Source: Chitinophagales bacterium (GTDB lineage: Bacteria > Bacteroidota > Bacteroidia > Chitinophagales > UBA2359). From it: a DNA stretch of 64,000 nucleotides. The notes below the pieces were generated by a model. It saw only the letters and a list, made by a program, of their open reading frames with translations. It was not told the origin of the DNA and did no database searches. The stretch is from contig JAHDFD010000002.1 in assembly GCA_020628375.1 (NCBI GenBank), positions 96,520-160,519 of the forward strand, read 5' to 3'. Shown in pieces: positions 62,714 through 64,000 of this stretch. The translations under genes and the position numbers were made by a program. How positions within the stretch are numbered: the first letter of the stretch is position 1; each line of letters begins with the position of its first letter.

Positions 62714-64000
62714 AAGGCTAAATGTAAAGGTTATAGATTCTGGTAAACACCAGAATGACAAGAGCATATTGTTTTGCCAAGATTGATACGTTTGGTCTTT
62801 ACACGATACTATTTCAAATAGGATTCATTATCAAAAAACATCATTCCTCTAGTCATTTTGGCGTATGCCGAAATCTTCAAACTGTACAATTAGTCTTAGG
62901 CTTATCAATATTTTATTAGGCATAAGTAGTAAAGCACGTAGTATTAAGGCTAAATGTAAAGGTTATAGATTCTGGTAAACACCAGAATGACAAGAGCATA
63001 TTGTTTTGCCAAGATTGATACGTTTGGTCTTTACACGATACTATTTCAAATAGGATTCATTATCAAAAAACATCATTCCTCTAGTCATTTTGGCGTATGC
63101 CGAAATCTTCAAACTGTACAATTAGTCTTAGGCTTATCAATATTTTATTAGGCATAAGTAGTAAAGCACGTAGTATTAAGGCTAAATGTAAAGGTTATAG
63201 ATTCTGGTAAACACCAGAATGACAAGAGCATATTGTTTTGCCAAGATTGATACGTTTGGTCTTTACACGATACTATTTCAAATAGGATTCATTATCAAAA
63301 AACATCATTCCTCTAGTCATTTTGGCGTATGCCGAAATCTTCAAACTGTACAATTAGTCTTAGGCTTATCAATATTTTATTAGGCATAAGTAGTAAAGCA
63401 CATAGTATTAAGACTAAATGTAAGGGTTATAGATTCTGGTAAACACCAGAATGACAAAAGCATATTTTTTTGCCAAGATTGATATGTTTGCTCTTTACAC
63501 GATACTATTTCAAATGGGGTTCATTTTCAAAAAACATCATTCCTCTAGTCATTTTGGATTAACTAACTTCTAAACGCGAATGTCCTTTTGCAAGAAGCTT
63601 ACTGATATATTGTTATTGTTGGGGGCAAAAGAGACATTGCGTTGGGAGAACTGTACAATTTGTCTTAGGCTTATCAATATTTTATTAGGCATAAGTAGTA
63701 AAGCACGTAGTATTAAGGCTAAATGTAAAGGTTATAGATTCTGGTAAACACCAGAATGACAAGAGCATATTGTTTTGCCAAGATTGATACGTTTGGTCTT
63801 TACACGATACTATTTCAAATAGGATTCATTATCAAAAAACATCATTCCTCTAGTCATTTTGGCGTATGCCGAAATCTTCAAACTGTACAATTAGTCTTAG
63901 GCTTATCAATATTTTATTAGGCATAAGTAGTAAAGCACGTAGTATTAAGGCTAAATGTAAAGGTTATAGATTCTGGTAAACACCAGAATGACAAGAGCAT
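62714..64000. repeat. Tandem array of 232-bp units (at least 5.2 copies, runs off window)
   Basis: Units begin at 62714, 62946, 63178, 63410, 63715 and 63947 with AAGGCTAAATGTAAAGG. Spacing is 232 bp except for one 305-bp unit (63410-63714). Units 1, 2, 3 and 5 are almost identical. Each contains the hairpin ATTCTGGT-AAAC-ACCAGAAT (62737-62756 in unit 1) and, in the normal units, a second one ATTTTGGC-GTAT-GCCGAAAT. No ORF longer than 60 codons crosses a unit and no protein gene lies within. The period and identity rule out CRISPR spacing. Confidence 0.95.
63410..63714. repeat. Divergent 305-bp unit of the tandem array
   Basis: This unit has about ten point differences and a 91-bp block (63558-63648) where the others have 18 bp (62862-62879 in unit 1), which removes the second hairpin. 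Both flanks are the normal repeat. Confidence 0.9.

Noticed and set aside
62714..64000. Repeat array as a CRISPR locus
   Set aside because: The whole 232-bp unit is repeated, with no unique spacers between short repeats, and no cas gene is in the window.

Overview
The window comes from an AT-rich member of the Bacteroidetes (Bacteroidota), most likely a marine, Cytophagales-type gliding bacterium. Evidence: perfect Bacteroidetes -7 boxes (TAnnTTTG) lie upstream of many genes. Four secreted proteins end in type IX secretion (T9SS) sorting domains, three type A and one type B gliding-motility-associated. The gene content (tandem DUF1573 lipoproteins, TonB with a CarboxypepD-era partner repertoire, GH16, tig-clpP-clpX, recF-DUF721) is typical of the phylum. 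Naming a genus would go beyond what the sequence shows.

Region 1 (1-11.6 kb) is accessory: the end of an ankyrin protein, a small acidic orphan, a leucine-rich-repeat-like protein, and two giant paralogues (1442 and 1453 aa) that each join a WGR-like domain, an uncharacterised middle, ankyrin repeats and a PQQ-like beta-propeller. The spacers are packed with short palindromic units, and an unrelated palindrome is translated in frame inside both giants. Region 2 (11.6-15.3 kb) has a Uma2-type nuclease-fold protein, an NTF2-like protein, a tiny Cys/Lys-rich peptide and a lectin-like T9SS protein with six Cys repeats.

Region 3 (15.3-32.5 kb) is mainly core: TPR proteins, pdhA, recF-DUF721, a long-chain acyl-CoA synthetase, recN, clpX, clpP, tig, tRNA-Leu(TAG), two DUF1573 lipoproteins, rpmA-rplU and a peroxiredoxin. 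Region 4 (32.5-49 kb) is cell envelope and secretion: a MORN-type lipoprotein, a zinc-metalloprotease-like protein, a GT-C membrane glycosyltransferase-like protein, tandem TonB paralogues, VanZ, a vanadium-haloperoxidase-like T9SS protein, a choice-of-anchor-B T9SS protein, a TspO-like protein and a GH16 T9SS glucanase.

Region 5 (49-62.7 kb) holds an orphan cytochrome-oxidase subunit III, a CruF-like carotenoid protein, a CNNM/CorC transporter, ComEC, DUF4159, an AidB-like acyl-CoA dehydrogenase, a cytosolic binding-protein/methyltransferase fusion divergent from thiD, a WG-repeat protein and a secreted orphan. Region 6 (62.7 kb to the end) is a gene-free array of nearly identical 232-bp tandem repeats that runs off the window.

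The least explained material is the WGR-ankyrin-propeller cluster, the 232-bp array with one divergent 305-bp unit, a pair of about 143-bp MITE-like elements 40 kb apart in opposite orientation, and the methyltransferase fusion. All family calls come from reading motifs; no database search was run.
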